Shown here piece after piece: positions 1 to 6,930 of a stretch of 14,450 bases of DNA. Position 1 is the stretch's first letter. The number at the start of each line of letters is the position of its first letter. The translations under genes were made by a program, and so were the position numbers. Source of the DNA: Candidatus Poribacteria bacterium (GTDB taxonomy: Bacteria; Poribacteria; DTPJ01; WJIO01); NCBI GenBank assembly GCA_014730235.1, contig WJIO01000022.1, positions 1 to 14,450 of the forward strand. Reading direction: 5' to 3'. A model generated the notes under the pieces. The model was not told the origin of the DNA, did not search any database, and saw only the letters and a list, made by a program, of their open reading frames with translations.

Positions 1-74
1 ATACCTTTGTCAAGAATGCGATCTACAACTTCTGCCAAACTACTTGAATCCATTGTCTTCTGTACTGAAGCCAT
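1..74 (-). CDS. gvpA: Gas vesicle structural protein GvpA, N-terminal fragment
   Basis: Only the first 24 codons are inside the window; the gene runs off the left edge. GvpA is the small hydrophobic protein that polymerises into the ribbed wall of gas vesicles. The visible residues include SSLAEVVDRILDKGI, which matches the highly conserved start of GvpA (SSLAEVIDRILDKGI in well-known homologues). The start ATG is at 74-72, and a perfect AGGAGG lies 11 nt upstream at about 86-91. A sigma-54 promoter at 142-157 would give a leader of about 57 nt. The upstream neighbours on the same strand are a receiver, an NtrC-like activator and a histidine kinase, which fits regulated gas vesicle production. 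The paralogues GvpJ and GvpM share this region, so the A assignment rests on the closeness of the N-terminal match. More gvp genes are expected beyond the left edge. Confidence 0.85.
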   Translation of the reverse strand, partial: MASVQKTMDSSSLAEVVDRILDKG

Positions 75-141
75 TAGTAAATACCTCCTTCTAAAGGTTA
101 AACAAAAAATATATTAACATAATTGTTTCATAATATGTTAG

Positions 142-157
142 AGCAATATTTATACCA
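142..157 (-). promoter_or_regulatory. Sigma-54 (-24/-12) promoter for gvpA
   Basis: On the minus strand the site reads TGGTATAAATATTGCT. It matches the sigma-54 consensus TGGCAC-N5-TTGCW at 14 of the 16 positions, counting the N5 as free, with the GG (156-155) and GC (144-143) exactly 10 bp apart. The predicted transcription start is about position 131, 57 nt before the gvpA ATG. Sigma-54 promoters need an activator of the NtrC family, and one is encoded 0.6-2 kb upstream on the same strand. Confidence 0.78.
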
Positions 158-247
158 AATGGCTTAATATTAGACAATTTATCCAAAACCTTTATTTACA
201 GGCTTTTAGAAATTCCCAAATTGTAAGATGTGTTTATTTTAATTTAA

Positions 248-293
248 ATTAGGGAATGAATTCCCTAAAGTGTTAGGGAATTCATTCCCTAAT
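248..293 (-). repeat. Perfect 21-bp inverted repeat; candidate terminator and/or activator-binding site
   Basis: Arms 248-268 and 273-293 are exact reverse complements separated by a 4-base loop. Each arm is itself a near-palindrome (GGGAAT..ATTCCC with one central mismatch), so the unit is two palindromes 24 bp apart. The right arm overlaps the stop codon of the receiver gene (289-291). Read on the minus strand, a strong hairpin is followed by a modest T-rich run (TTTAAATT), so it could end the kinase/activator/receiver transcript. It also sits about 118-162 bp upstream of the predicted gvpA start, the usual distance for an enhancer bound by an NtrC-type activator. A further ATTCCC half-site at 212-217 is 48 bp from the one at 260-265, keeping the 24-bp phase. 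Confidence 0.7.
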
Positions 294-666
294 GATTAAT
301 AATTTTTTTCAGACACTCAATAAGGGAATTATTATCAAAAGGTTTATCAAAATAGCTGTTGAAACCAATTTTTTCAGCTTTTTCCTTAAGCCTGGTTGAA
401 CCGTATGAAGTTATAAGTATGGAAGGTAAATCAGCATATTTTTTTCTTAACTCTATCAGCAGATCAAATCCATTTTTATCTGGCAGACGGTAATCTATAA
501 CAGCCGCAGACAGGTTCACCTTTTCTGCTATAGAGATTGCTTCCCGGGCTGTATTGGCAATCTCAACCGAAAAGCCAGCTTCAGAAAGCACTTTGGATAA
601 TATCCAACACATATTTTCCTGATCATCTACTATAAGAATAGTCATTTCTTTACTAAAAAACCTCAT
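289..666 (-). CDS. Single-domain response regulator (receiver only)
   Basis: This is a 125-residue CheY-like receiver with no output domain. Acidic pocket D14-D15, phospho-acceptor D58 (in AAVIDYRLP), the conserved T86 (ITSYG) and K108 (FDKPF) are all present, so it should accept a phosphate. Its ATG overlaps the stop of the NtrC-like gene by 4 bp (ATGA), indicating translational coupling. An internal ATG at 645 (MTILIVDD) is an alternative start; neither has a strong ribosome binding site. Without an output domain it probably acts by protein contact or as a phosphate sink within the neighbouring kinase/activator pathway. In Serratia sp. ATCC 39006 the gas vesicle regulators (gvrA, gvrB, gvrC) are, as I recall, a comparable mix of NtrC-like, kinase-type and receiver proteins, so a role in gas vesicle control is a reasonable inference. 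Confidence 0.88.
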   Translation of the reverse strand: MRFFSKEMTILIVDDQENMCWILSKVLSEAGFSVEIANTAREAISIAEKVNLSAAVIDYRLPDKNGFDLLIELRKKYADLPSILITSYGSTRLKEKAEKIGFNSYFDKPFDNNSLIECLKKIINH

Positions 667-2060
667 AAGTTATCCAAGGCTTTTATCTTTGCCCGTAAGG
701 TTTTTGGGTCCAGGTTTAAAAACTTTGCCAGTTCCAGTTGAGTCATAGAGTTATTTCTCATGATCGCAGAAATAACTGCCATTTCAGCCTCTGTCGCCAT
801 CTTTTTACCCAAATCTTTAATATCTATCGGTCTGGAAATATCACAACTAAAATTCAGATCAAAATCCAGTTTATTGTCCTCTCTTTTACTGGGAATAAAT
901 ACCCCTTTCTGGATATTTGCCGGTAGATGTCCGGGTAATATTATCCTGTCTGCCGCAACCACTGCCCCTCCTACAGCGTATTCCAGTTCTCTGACGTTAC
1001 CAGGCCAGGAATATAAACAAATTAAATCCATTGCTTCATCAGATATTTCCATAGCTGGTTTGTCATATTTTTGAGAGTATTTGCTTATAAAGTTGTGGGT
1101 GAGAAGCTCTATATCACCCTTGCGATCCCTCAGAGGAGGTAATTCTATACAAACCCCTGAAATACGATAATACAAATCATCCCGAAAAGTCTTATTGGCG
1201 ATAGCTTGTGTAAGGTCAACATTACTGGCACTAATAAATCTTACATCAACGTCCTTGGCTGTTTTACCACCCAAAGGTACATATTGACGCTCCTGAATAA
1301 CTCGAAGAAGCTTAGCCTGATATTGTAGAGATAAGTTAGATATTTCATCCAGGAAAAATGTACCTTTATGGGCCCAATCAAGCTGTCCTGGTTTTGAAGT
1401 GTCCGCTCCGGTAAATGCACCTTTTTCATAACCAAATATTTCACTTTCAAATAGAGTTTCCGGAAGCGTAGAACAGTCAACAGGCGCAAATGCCTTTTGA
1501 CTTCTCTTGCTTATTTCGTGTATAGCCCTGGCAAAAAGTTCTTTTCCTGTTCCTGTTTCTCCATATAAAAGTATAGGTAAATCCGTTGGTCCATATTTTT
1601 CTATCATTTTCCATACTTTTTTTATTTGAGGGCTTTTACCTATTATTTTATGTTTGCTTTGAAGTTCCTTATACCTTCTTCGTCCTTTAAGGATTTCGGA
1701 TACGTTTTTTTTCAAACGTGGTATTTCAAAAGGTTTTTCAATATAATCAATAGCACCAAGTTTTATAGACTGAACCGCTGAATCAATACTCCCAAAGCCT
1801 GTAAAAACAATTACAGGGGTATTTCTTTGGTTTTGTGATAGACGTCTTAATACCGTCATACCACTCATGCGTGGCATTATAATATCTAAAAGAACCAGGT
1901 CAGGGGACACCGCATCAATTTTTCGAAGACCGTCCTCTCCACACATGGCGTCGTATACAGTAAAATCCGGTTGAAATGCAGAATTTAATACTTGGTGAAT
2001 ACCCGGCTCATCGTCAATTATCAATATTTTGGTTTGTTGATTATCCTCCATATTAATCAT
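663..2060 (-). CDS. NtrC-family sigma-54-dependent response regulator
   Basis: This 465-residue activator has the full three-domain layout. The receiver (about 10-125) has D16-D17, phospho-acceptor D59 and K109. The AAA+ domain (about 137-380) has Walker A GETGTGKE at 167-174, the sigma-54-contacting loop GAFTGA at 214-219, Walker B GTFFLDE at 233-239 and the R-finger region around RDDLYYR. The C-terminal Fis-type helix-turn-helix is at about 415-465. It should use ATP hydrolysis to open sigma-54 promoters once phosphorylated. A strong AGGAGG sits 7 nt before the chosen ATG at 2060, which overlaps the kinase stop by 4 bp. The upstream kinase is the obvious partner, and the sigma-54 promoter of gvpA downstream is the obvious target. 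The intact GAFTGA loop argues for a true sigma-54 activator. The binding site is inferred, not shown. Confidence 0.95.
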   Translation of the reverse strand: MINMEDNQQTKILIIDDEPGIHQVLNSAFQPDFTVYDAMCGEDGLRKIDAVSPDLVLLDIIMPRMSGMTVLRRLSQNQRNTPVIVFTGFGSIDSAVQSIKLGAIDYIEKPFEIPRLKKNVSEILKGRRRYKELQSKHKIIGKSPQIKKVWKMIEKYGPTDLPILLYGETGTGKELFARAIHEISKRSQKAFAPVDCSTLPETLFESEIFGYEKGAFTGADTSKPGQLDWAHKGTFFLDEISNLSLQYQAKLLRVIQERQYVPLGGKTAKDVDVRFISASNVDLTQAIANKTFRDDLYYRISGVCIELPPLRDRKGDIELLTHNFISKYSQKYDKPAMEISDEAMDLICLYSWPGNVRELEYAVGGAVVAADRIILPGHLPANIQKGVFIPSKREDNKLDFDLNFSCDISRPIDIKDLGKKMATEAEMAVISAIMRNNSMTQLELAKFLNLDPKTLRAKIKALDNL

Positions 2061-3118
2061 ATATCTTCCTCCTGACTTATGGGAAGAATTATAGTAAATA
2101 CGCTTCCTTTGCCGGGTTTGCTTTCAACGTTAATCTCTCCGCCGTGTTCTTCTACAACCCTTCTACAAAAAGGTAATCCAAGACCTGTACCCGAGGGTTT
2201 TGTGGAATAAAAAGGCCTGAAAATGGATCGTAATTCACTTTCAGTTAGTCCTTGACCGGTATCGGAAATCTCGATAAACATGGAATCTTTTCCCTCATTT
2301 AAATATGTTTTAACATTCAACAATCCACCCTGAGGCATGGCTTCAATAGCGTTTTTTAATAAATTTAAAAGCAATTGCTTTATTTCCCTGACATCAATTT
2401 CACATTCAGGCATATTCTCAACAAATTGATAACTTACACTTATATTATGAATCTCAGCTTCTTTATGTATAAATGTAAGCATCTGGGACAAAACTGGACG
2501 AAGGTCTGTAAATTCAAATCGCGGTCTTTGAGAACCGGTAAAACCTGATAGTATCCTCAAAAGATCGTGCATTTGTCTTATACTATCCATTATGGTTTCG
2601 AAAGGGGTAATTATCTCCGAATTATCTTTCTCTGAATCCATCAGTACTTTTTGTATATATTGAAGGGTTGAATTCATAATGCTGAGAGGATTACCTAATT
2701 CGTGGGCGATTGTAGAAGCCAGGAGACCCATGCCGGCCAGCTTTTCCGATTGTAAAAGTTGAGATTCCAAACGTGCCCTTTCGCTTATATCTTCAAGAGT
2801 AATTAAACACAGCGCGTTTTCATTTTTTTCTAAATTGTTTAGGGATGTTACTGTAGCTCTGAGAATTTTGGGATTTTCTGTCTCCAAATTCAGTTCGACC
2901 AGCTTTGTATTGCTGCCTTTTAAGACCAGATCAGCCTGTGTTCTAAGTTCTTTATGGGGTATTATTTCTGAAAGATCTTTACCTTCTATTTCTTCTTGAG
3001 GTCTTGAAAATAAAGTTTGACATATACGATTACATTTAATTATCCGGAAATTTTTATCCAGCACAAGGAAGGCATATGGTAAGGAATCTATAATATTTTT
3101 ATAAATCTTTTCATTCAT
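2057..3118 (-). CDS. Cytoplasmic NtrB-like PAS sensor histidine kinase
   Basis: This is a 353-residue kinase with no predicted membrane segment, so it senses an internal signal. A PAS domain covers about residues 5-112. A HisKA dimerisation segment follows, with the phospho-accepting H139 in AHELGNPLS. The ATP-binding domain shows an N box (NLLKNAIEAMP, 252-262), G1 box DTGQG (286-290), F-box-like FRPFYSTK (300-307) and G2 box GTGLGL (310-315). No clear ribosome binding site precedes the ATG at 3118; the context is an A/T run. It is the first gene of the kinase-activator-receiver operon, with a 4-bp ATGA overlap into the activator gene. The architecture is that of NtrB-type kinases that phosphorylate NtrC-type partners. 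The PAS ligand cannot be read from sequence; redox, oxygen or a small metabolite are all possible. Confidence 0.94.
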   Translation of the reverse strand: MNEKIYKNIIDSLPYAFLVLDKNFRIIKCNRICQTLFSRPQEEIEGKDLSEIIPHKELRTQADLVLKGSNTKLVELNLETENPKILRATVTSLNNLEKNENALCLITLEDISERARLESQLLQSEKLAGMGLLASTIAHELGNPLSIMNSTLQYIQKVLMDSEKDNSEIITPFETIMDSIRQMHDLLRILSGFTGSQRPRFEFTDLRPVLSQMLTFIHKEAEIHNISVSYQFVENMPECEIDVREIKQLLLNLLKNAIEAMPQGGLLNVKTYLNEGKDSMFIEISDTGQGLTESELRSIFRPFYSTKPSGTGLGLPFCRRVVEEHGGEINVESKPGKGSVFTIILPISQEEDI

Positions 3119-3177
3119 TTTTCATATATATATTGAATTATAAATTACCTGTTGCTCAATAATTATACTAAAAATAT

Positions 3178-3195
3178 GTGACAAGAGTATGTCAC
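3178..3195. promoter_or_regulatory. Candidate operator palindrome upstream of the kinase operon
   Basis: The site reads GTGACA-AGAGTA-TGTCAC, two perfect 6-bp arms around a 6-bp spacer. It lies 60-77 bp upstream of the kinase start codon and just upstream of the TATAAT at 3162-3167, where a repressor or activator would normally bind. The half-site spacing does not fit the CRP/FNR consensus. Function is inferred from position and symmetry only. Confidence 0.35.
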
Positions 3196-3507
3196 CGGCT
3201 GGAATTTAGTATTTGAATGAATTGAAATTTTAATATAGGTGAAAAAGTAAACACCAAAAATAATCAGACGCAATTAGCTTGCCATATAAAAAATTTATAT
3301 ATTTATAATAAGTTTAGCCCAATAATATATAGTTTTTATAGCTATTATATTTTGTCGCGAATGGATTGAATATGGTCGGTAAGAGCGGTTCAGGATAGTT
3401 ATTGTATAGAAAAATATTCATTAGAATGGAAATTTTTTCTTTGAGGTGATCACTTTTTTATATGTTTCTTCCTGTTTTAGTGTTATATAATAAGAAAAAT
3501 CTATAAA

Positions 3508-3612
3508 CCTGTCATTTCTGCGAAATCAGGAATCTAGTCTTTCAAGATAATCTTTTTCTGGATTCCAGTCTTAGCTGGAATGACGCGGGACAATATTTGT
3601 TGAGAATTTTCA
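3508..3612. repeat. Dispersed palindromic repeat, long copy
   Basis: The element begins CCTGTCATTTCTGC, forms an imperfect inverted repeat ending GCTGGAATGAC at 3584, and continues with a conserved tail GGACAATATTTGTTGAG at 3588-3604. A shorter copy occurs at 5147-5203 in the same orientation. The tails agree at 22 of 25 positions. The two copies bracket the sulfatase gene. The style is that of REP/MITE-like intergenic repeats with a GTCATTCCTGC core. Confidence 0.65.
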
Positions 3613-3691
3613 TACTGTTCTTCAATCTAAATCCTCTTAATACTTGCTATAAGAACCTTTTTTAATTCTCAGTTTCTATATTTAATTATGC

Positions 3692-3731
3692 AATAAAAAA
3701 TTGCAGTGCCTCAGCCCATTATGGCACTGCA
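3692..3731 (-). terminator. Rho-independent terminator of the sulfatase gene
   Basis: A 9-bp perfect stem (TGCAGTGCC with GGCACTGCA, 3702-3710 and 3723-3731) has a 12-nt loop and on the minus strand runs into ATTTTTTATTG. It begins 28 bp after the sulfatase stop codon and has the classic GC stem plus U-tract form. Confidence 0.88.
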
Positions 3732-3758
3732 GAAATTATTCCTACCGGTTTTAATTTC

Positions 3759-5111
3759 TTACTCATATTCCCATTTATGAATCCAGGGATCATTTGTCTT
3801 TTTCTGAAAGTTCTTAATTTTTAGACAAAATTCCTCCACAAGTTCTGCATATTCGGTTTTATCTGCCAGATTATTTACTTCAAAGGGATCTTTCTCAAGA
3901 TCATATAACTCAAATTTGGAGCGATGTAGATATGACTGGAGACTCCTTTCACCGTATTTTTCCAATCTGTCTTTTAGCACTCCCTGCCAGGTGGCTGAGA
4001 TCCATAAATCCGAAGCAGAAGAATATGTGAGGGGATGAGCGATATTCCATATGAATTTATATCTCTTTTGCCGCACTACCCGCATTGGATAGTAATTGGT
4101 TATTTCGTGGAAAGTATGAGCTGCATATACTTCATCTCGCCAATCTTCAGGCGATTCCTGGTCTACAATGTCTTTAAATGATCTTCCATGAAAATCTTCC
4201 GGATTTTTGTAAGCACCAGCAAAGTCTAAGACTGTAGGAGTCAAATCCGCCCATGTAACCAGACCATCACAGCGAGTTCCCTTGCTCTGATGCAACGGGC
4301 TTTTGACTATACAGGGAAGATTCATGCCCGGTTCATATAGGGTGGTCTTGGCCCCATGAAAGGCCGGGCCATTGTCGGAGATGTAAATCATAACGGTGTT
4401 CTCGTATTTTCCCTCTTCTTTAAGTATATCCATCAAACGTCCAACACCTCGATCCAGTCGTGATACAGATTGGCAATATTGAACCAGTTCCGCCCGGGTT
4501 TCAGGTGTGTTGGGAAGATATGGAGGAACATATACTTCATCGTCGCTATATACCATTTCTTCATCATTGGGAAAATTCTGCTTAGGATTACCAAACCTGT
4601 CGGGTCTGCATGGATGCTCTTCTATTATCCCGCCGCCTCGATGGGGATTCATGGAACACCAGTAAAGGAAGAATGGAGCATCCCCGGTGATGAATTCCCG
4701 GCAGTTCTCTGACATAAGCACATCATTTCGCCCGAATTTTCCCTGGGGATGTCCATGCTGAAAAGGGAATATCCTCTCCGGTGCATAGTGTTTTTTCCCT
4801 ACTCTGGCTGTGCGATAACCTGCCTCATTGAGTAAAGCCGGTAATGTGGTTACATTATCAAAGCATGCAAAATGGTGACAACCATGAGTATGTCCATAAG
4901 TTCCGTTTGTATGATTATATATGCCCGTTAAAATAACGCTGCGGCTTGCGGCACATGATGCTGTGGTACAGAAAGCATTGTCAAAAACAACACCTTCCTG
5001 AGCAATTGCATCCAAATTCGGCGTTTTTATACCGGGATTGCCATAACATCCTGTATCCAAACCATGATCATCAGCTACCATTAGCACAATATTAGGTTTT
5101 TTATCCTGCAT
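3759..5111 (-). CDS. Sulfatase of the N-sulfoglucosamine sulfohydrolase (SGSH) type
   Basis: This is a 450-residue formylglycine-dependent sulfatase. Metal-binding D14-D15 lie in VADDHG. The active-site signature CAASR (53-57) has C53 as the residue converted to formylglycine and R57 stabilising it. K107-H108 (GKKHY), H157, D246-N247 (SDNG) and K255 complete a normal active site. Several stretches resemble the human lysosomal sulfamidase SGSH as I remember it (GKKH.. PE..(F/Y)PF, HHF..FD, P.TPE.RA, terminal NDPW), pointing to an N-sulfated or related amino-sugar substrate; substrate remains inferred. No signal peptide is seen, so the protein appears cytoplasmic unless the start is wrong. GGAG lies 7 nt before the ATG. 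Activation would need a formylglycine-generating enzyme encoded elsewhere. It is a single-gene unit with its own terminator, bracketed by two repeat copies. Confidence 0.92.
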   Translation of the reverse strand: MQDKKPNIVLMVADDHGLDTGCYGNPGIKTPNLDAIAQEGVVFDNAFCTTASCAASRSVILTGIYNHTNGTYGHTHGCHHFACFDNVTTLPALLNEAGYRTARVGKKHYAPERIFPFQHGHPQGKFGRNDVLMSENCREFITGDAPFFLYWCSMNPHRGGGIIEEHPCRPDRFGNPKQNFPNDEEMVYSDDEVYVPPYLPNTPETRAELVQYCQSVSRLDRGVGRLMDILKEEGKYENTVMIYISDNGPAFHGAKTTLYEPGMNLPCIVKSPLHQSKGTRCDGLVTWADLTPTVLDFAGAYKNPEDFHGRSFKDIVDQESPEDWRDEVYAAHTFHEITNYYPMRVVRQKRYKFIWNIAHPLTYSSASDLWISATWQGVLKDRLEKYGERSLQSYLHRSKFELYDLEKDPFEVNNLADKTEYAELVEEFCLKIKNFQKKTNDPWIHKWEYE

Positions 5112-5146
5112 TTTTTCTCCATTATAGTAATAAATACTGTTTCAAT

Positions 5147-5203
5147 CCTGTCATTCCTGCAAAAGCAGGAATGACATAGGACTATATTTATTGAGTATTT
5201 TCA
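5147..5203. repeat. Dispersed palindromic repeat, short copy
   Basis: A perfect 11-bp inverted repeat GTCATTCCTGC-AAAA-GCAGGAATGAC occupies 5150-5175, followed by the tail GGACTATATTTATTGAG at 5179-5195 that is shared with the copy at 3508-3612. Relative to that copy about 48 bp are missing, exactly between two GGAAT words (3529-3533 and 3577-3581), as expected from a deletion between short direct repeats. The hairpin lies in the sulfatase leader region and could also act on transcripts arriving from the acetyltransferase gene, but it lacks a U-tract. Confidence 0.75.
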
Positions 5204-5265
5204 GCCATTTCTTTATGCTGAATAATTATAATTATTGTTTTTAGAAGTCATTTATTATATCTCCA

Positions 5266-6540
5266 CTAATAGATGGTATAAATATGGGATCTCATCCGGG
5301 GGAAAAATATGTCCGTAATATATTGATAACGAGGCGGCATCCATATATCGGGCCAATTTGGCTCAAGTTCTTCGCGACAACAATAACCCAATACCATCAT
5401 CGTAGCCGCTCTGGGTGGTATCCTCATAGGTCCATCCGAAGGCCCCCTGGATTCTACTTTTACGATTTTACCATTATCAAAAATTATGGCGATAGTTTCT
5501 ATATAAAGATTCATCAAAACATCCTCTGTAAGACCGGCAAAGGGTGATTGGGCTATGCGTTTTTCCAGCACAGGACTGATCTTTCTTATAAATCGAGTCA
5601 TATTGGGAATATGTATCTGCCATGCGTAATGACCTACATCCCGACCGCCATGATAATTGGCAATTTTTACAAGGGTTGAATCATCAGGCAGGTTAAGCCT
5701 TATGTTTGGCTTATTTCGTTCCTCAGCCAGATTTTTAAGATACCTCAATACATCCAGAGACATGTCATAATTTAATTTTGAAACTTCATATACTATTAAT
5801 CCCTGGGTGAATCCTCGTCTTTTTACCCTGAAATATCCGACTATGTTAGATTCTGAATCCTCAACAACCCAGCTATCAAATCCTATGTGATTATTGTCAG
5901 AATTTTCATATAGATAATTCCATATATCGCCATCCCTACAAGCATATATTTGCAGTTTACATGCAGCCTGATTATATAAACCCTCAAGAACTGGAAGGTC
6001 TGAACGTTTTTCCCGTCGTATGTTGTATTTCGGATCTTCATCTTCCTTTAGACCGGGTATCTGATGCAACTCTATATCATAACCACCCTCCAAGGGTATT
6101 GTATATTCATAATCAAATTGACGGTAAAAATATGGTATTCCCTGGATTTTTGATATGTCAAATTCCCGTTGGTTAAGCTTTTCTTTGAAATAATCAACCT
6201 GAGCGCGTATCAATCCCTTCCTTCGGTATGGTTTTCTTGTACCTACAATACCTAATTCCCCTACATCAATAATTACGTCTTCATATTTCCATTTCCAGGG
6301 AATAAGGCATAATGTAGAAACCACCTGCCCAGTTTTTTCATCCTCTATATATATCAGATCGTCTATGTTTGTTTTTGGGTGCTTGGTAAACAGTTTTATA
6401 CATAGTTCATCAACACATTCATCCTTACCAAAAACTTCTGTATCGCAATCAGCAATGCGTCTTATATCCTCTTCATTTGCTGCTGTCTTTAATACAAGTT
6501 TATCACCAAGTTTCTTTTTGTATAATTCATTTTTATCCAT
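5266..6540 (-). CDS. Two-domain GNAT N-acetyltransferase (Eis-like layout)
   Basis: The protein has 424 residues. The N-terminal GNAT domain (about 15-150) carries the acetyl-CoA pyrophosphate loop TRKPYRRKGL (101-110) and the common GIPYFYRQFDYEY segment (134-146). A second GNAT-like region lies at about 175-310 (WVVEDSESNIVGYFRV) and the last about 100 residues (SPFAGLTEDVLMNLY onward) resemble the SCP2-like tail of Eis-type enzymes. The family moves acetyl from acetyl-CoA to amines; the substrate is unknown. I chose the ATG at 6540: AAGGAA sits about 8 nt upstream. The longer reading from a TTG at 6555 would place this ribosome binding site inside the gene. A consensus sigma-70 promoter at 6606-6633 gives a leader of about 58 nt. 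It appears to be transcribed alone. Confidence 0.85.
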   Translation of the reverse strand: MDKNELYKKKLGDKLVLKTAANEEDIRRIADCDTEVFGKDECVDELCIKLFTKHPKTNIDDLIYIEDEKTGQVVSTLCLIPWKWKYEDVIIDVGELGIVGTRKPYRRKGLIRAQVDYFKEKLNQREFDISKIQGIPYFYRQFDYEYTIPLEGGYDIELHQIPGLKEDEDPKYNIRREKRSDLPVLEGLYNQAACKLQIYACRDGDIWNYLYENSDNNHIGFDSWVVEDSESNIVGYFRVKRRGFTQGLIVYEVSKLNYDMSLDVLRYLKNLAEERNKPNIRLNLPDDSTLVKIANYHGGRDVGHYAWQIHIPNMTRFIRKISPVLEKRIAQSPFAGLTEDVLMNLYIETIAIIFDNGKIVKVESRGPSDGPMRIPPRAATMMVLGYCCREELEPNWPDIWMPPRYQYITDIFFPRMRSHIYTIY

Positions 6541-6605
6541 TAAAATTTCCTTCAAAATATTAGCGAGATTTTAAGATAACTAATGAGATTGCCAGACACA
6601 TAACA

Positions 6606-6633
6606 ATTATAAGTCATAACTAATAATTGTCAA
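6606..6633 (-). promoter_or_regulatory. Consensus sigma-70 promoter of the acetyltransferase gene
   Basis: On the minus strand TTGACA (6633-6628) and TATAAT (6611-6606) are both perfect hexamers separated by 16 bp. The predicted start is near 6598. An 8-bp inverted repeat (ACAATTAT/ATAATTGT) spans the spacer and overlaps both boxes, which could be a repressor site. Confidence 0.85.
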
Positions 6634-6699
6634 GATTATATAACTGAAGTTTAGAAAAAAGATCGGACATAAAAATCTCACGTATTATGATGAATATGT

Positions 6700-6729
6700 T
6701 AAAAAACCTGATTCACCATCAGTTTTTTG
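6700..6729 (-). terminator. Terminator-like hairpin after the sigma/surface-protein gene
   Basis: CTGAT (6708-6712) and ATCAG (6718-6722) form a short stem with a 5-nt loop, flanked by A6 on the left and T6 on the right. It can therefore act in either direction: on the minus strand the hairpin is followed by GGTTTTTTAAC. It lies just after the small ORF ending at 6735 and before the acetyltransferase promoter, so it separates the two minus-strand units. The stem is short, so strength is uncertain. Confidence 0.55.
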
Positions 6730-6734
6730 TGATG

Positions 6735-6920
6735 TCAGATATTACGAGTCTTTGGTATCATGTAAGAAAATCTTGAGAATACAGAGATAAAATGGTATAC
6801 CTCCCCTGAGTGAATGATATAAGACATAAATGAAAAGCTTATCAAGAAAATTAATATTTTGATATATACTTTATCAGGCGCATTTATGCGAGATGAATTT
6901 TTATTCTCCATCTGGATCAT
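6735..6920 (-). CDS. Possible small single-span membrane protein
   Basis: A 61-codon frame starts 10 bp after the stop of the sigma/surface-protein gene and ends 6 bp before a terminator-like hairpin. It has a charged start (about 1-17), one hydrophobic stretch (VYIKILIFLISFSFMSYII, about 18-36) and a basic, aromatic tail. GAGG precedes the first ATG at only 2 nt, which is too close; the second in-frame ATG (6911) would be about 11 nt away. I recognise no family. Placement inside the transcription unit and the membrane segment argue for a real product, but AT-rich DNA readily produces such frames by chance. Confidence 0.3.
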   Translation of the reverse strand: MIQMENKNSSRINAPDKVYIKILIFLISFSFMSYIIHSGEVYHFISVFSRFSYMIPKTRNI

Positions 6921-6930
6921 ATCCTCATGT

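Larger units (their letters stand above)
3119..3758. other. 640-bp AT-rich intergenic region
   Basis: No convincing gene lies here. It holds an 18-bp palindrome (3178-3195) upstream of the kinase gene, a dispersed palindromic repeat (3508-3612) and the sulfatase terminator (3692-3731). A TATAAT at 3167-3162 (minus) could be a -10 box for the kinase operon, but no matching -35 is present at 16-18 bp. The part between about 3200 and 3500 shows only low-complexity AT-rich sequence. Confidence 0.7.

Noticed and set aside
760-1074. Plus-strand open frames inside the NtrC-like gene
   Set aside because: They are antisense shadows of a gene with complete AAA+ motifs.
3178-3195. Possible CRP/FNR site
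   Set aside because: TGTGA and TCAC halves are present, but the spacing between them is 10 rather than the 6 (CRP) or 4 (FNR) expected.
3508-3612. CRISPR-like repeat pair with the copy at 5147
   Set aside because: Only two copies 1.6 kb apart, unequal length, no spacers and no cas genes.
6541-6555. TTG start extending the acetyltransferase by five residues
   Set aside because: The AAGGAA ribosome binding site for the ATG at 6540 falls inside this extension.
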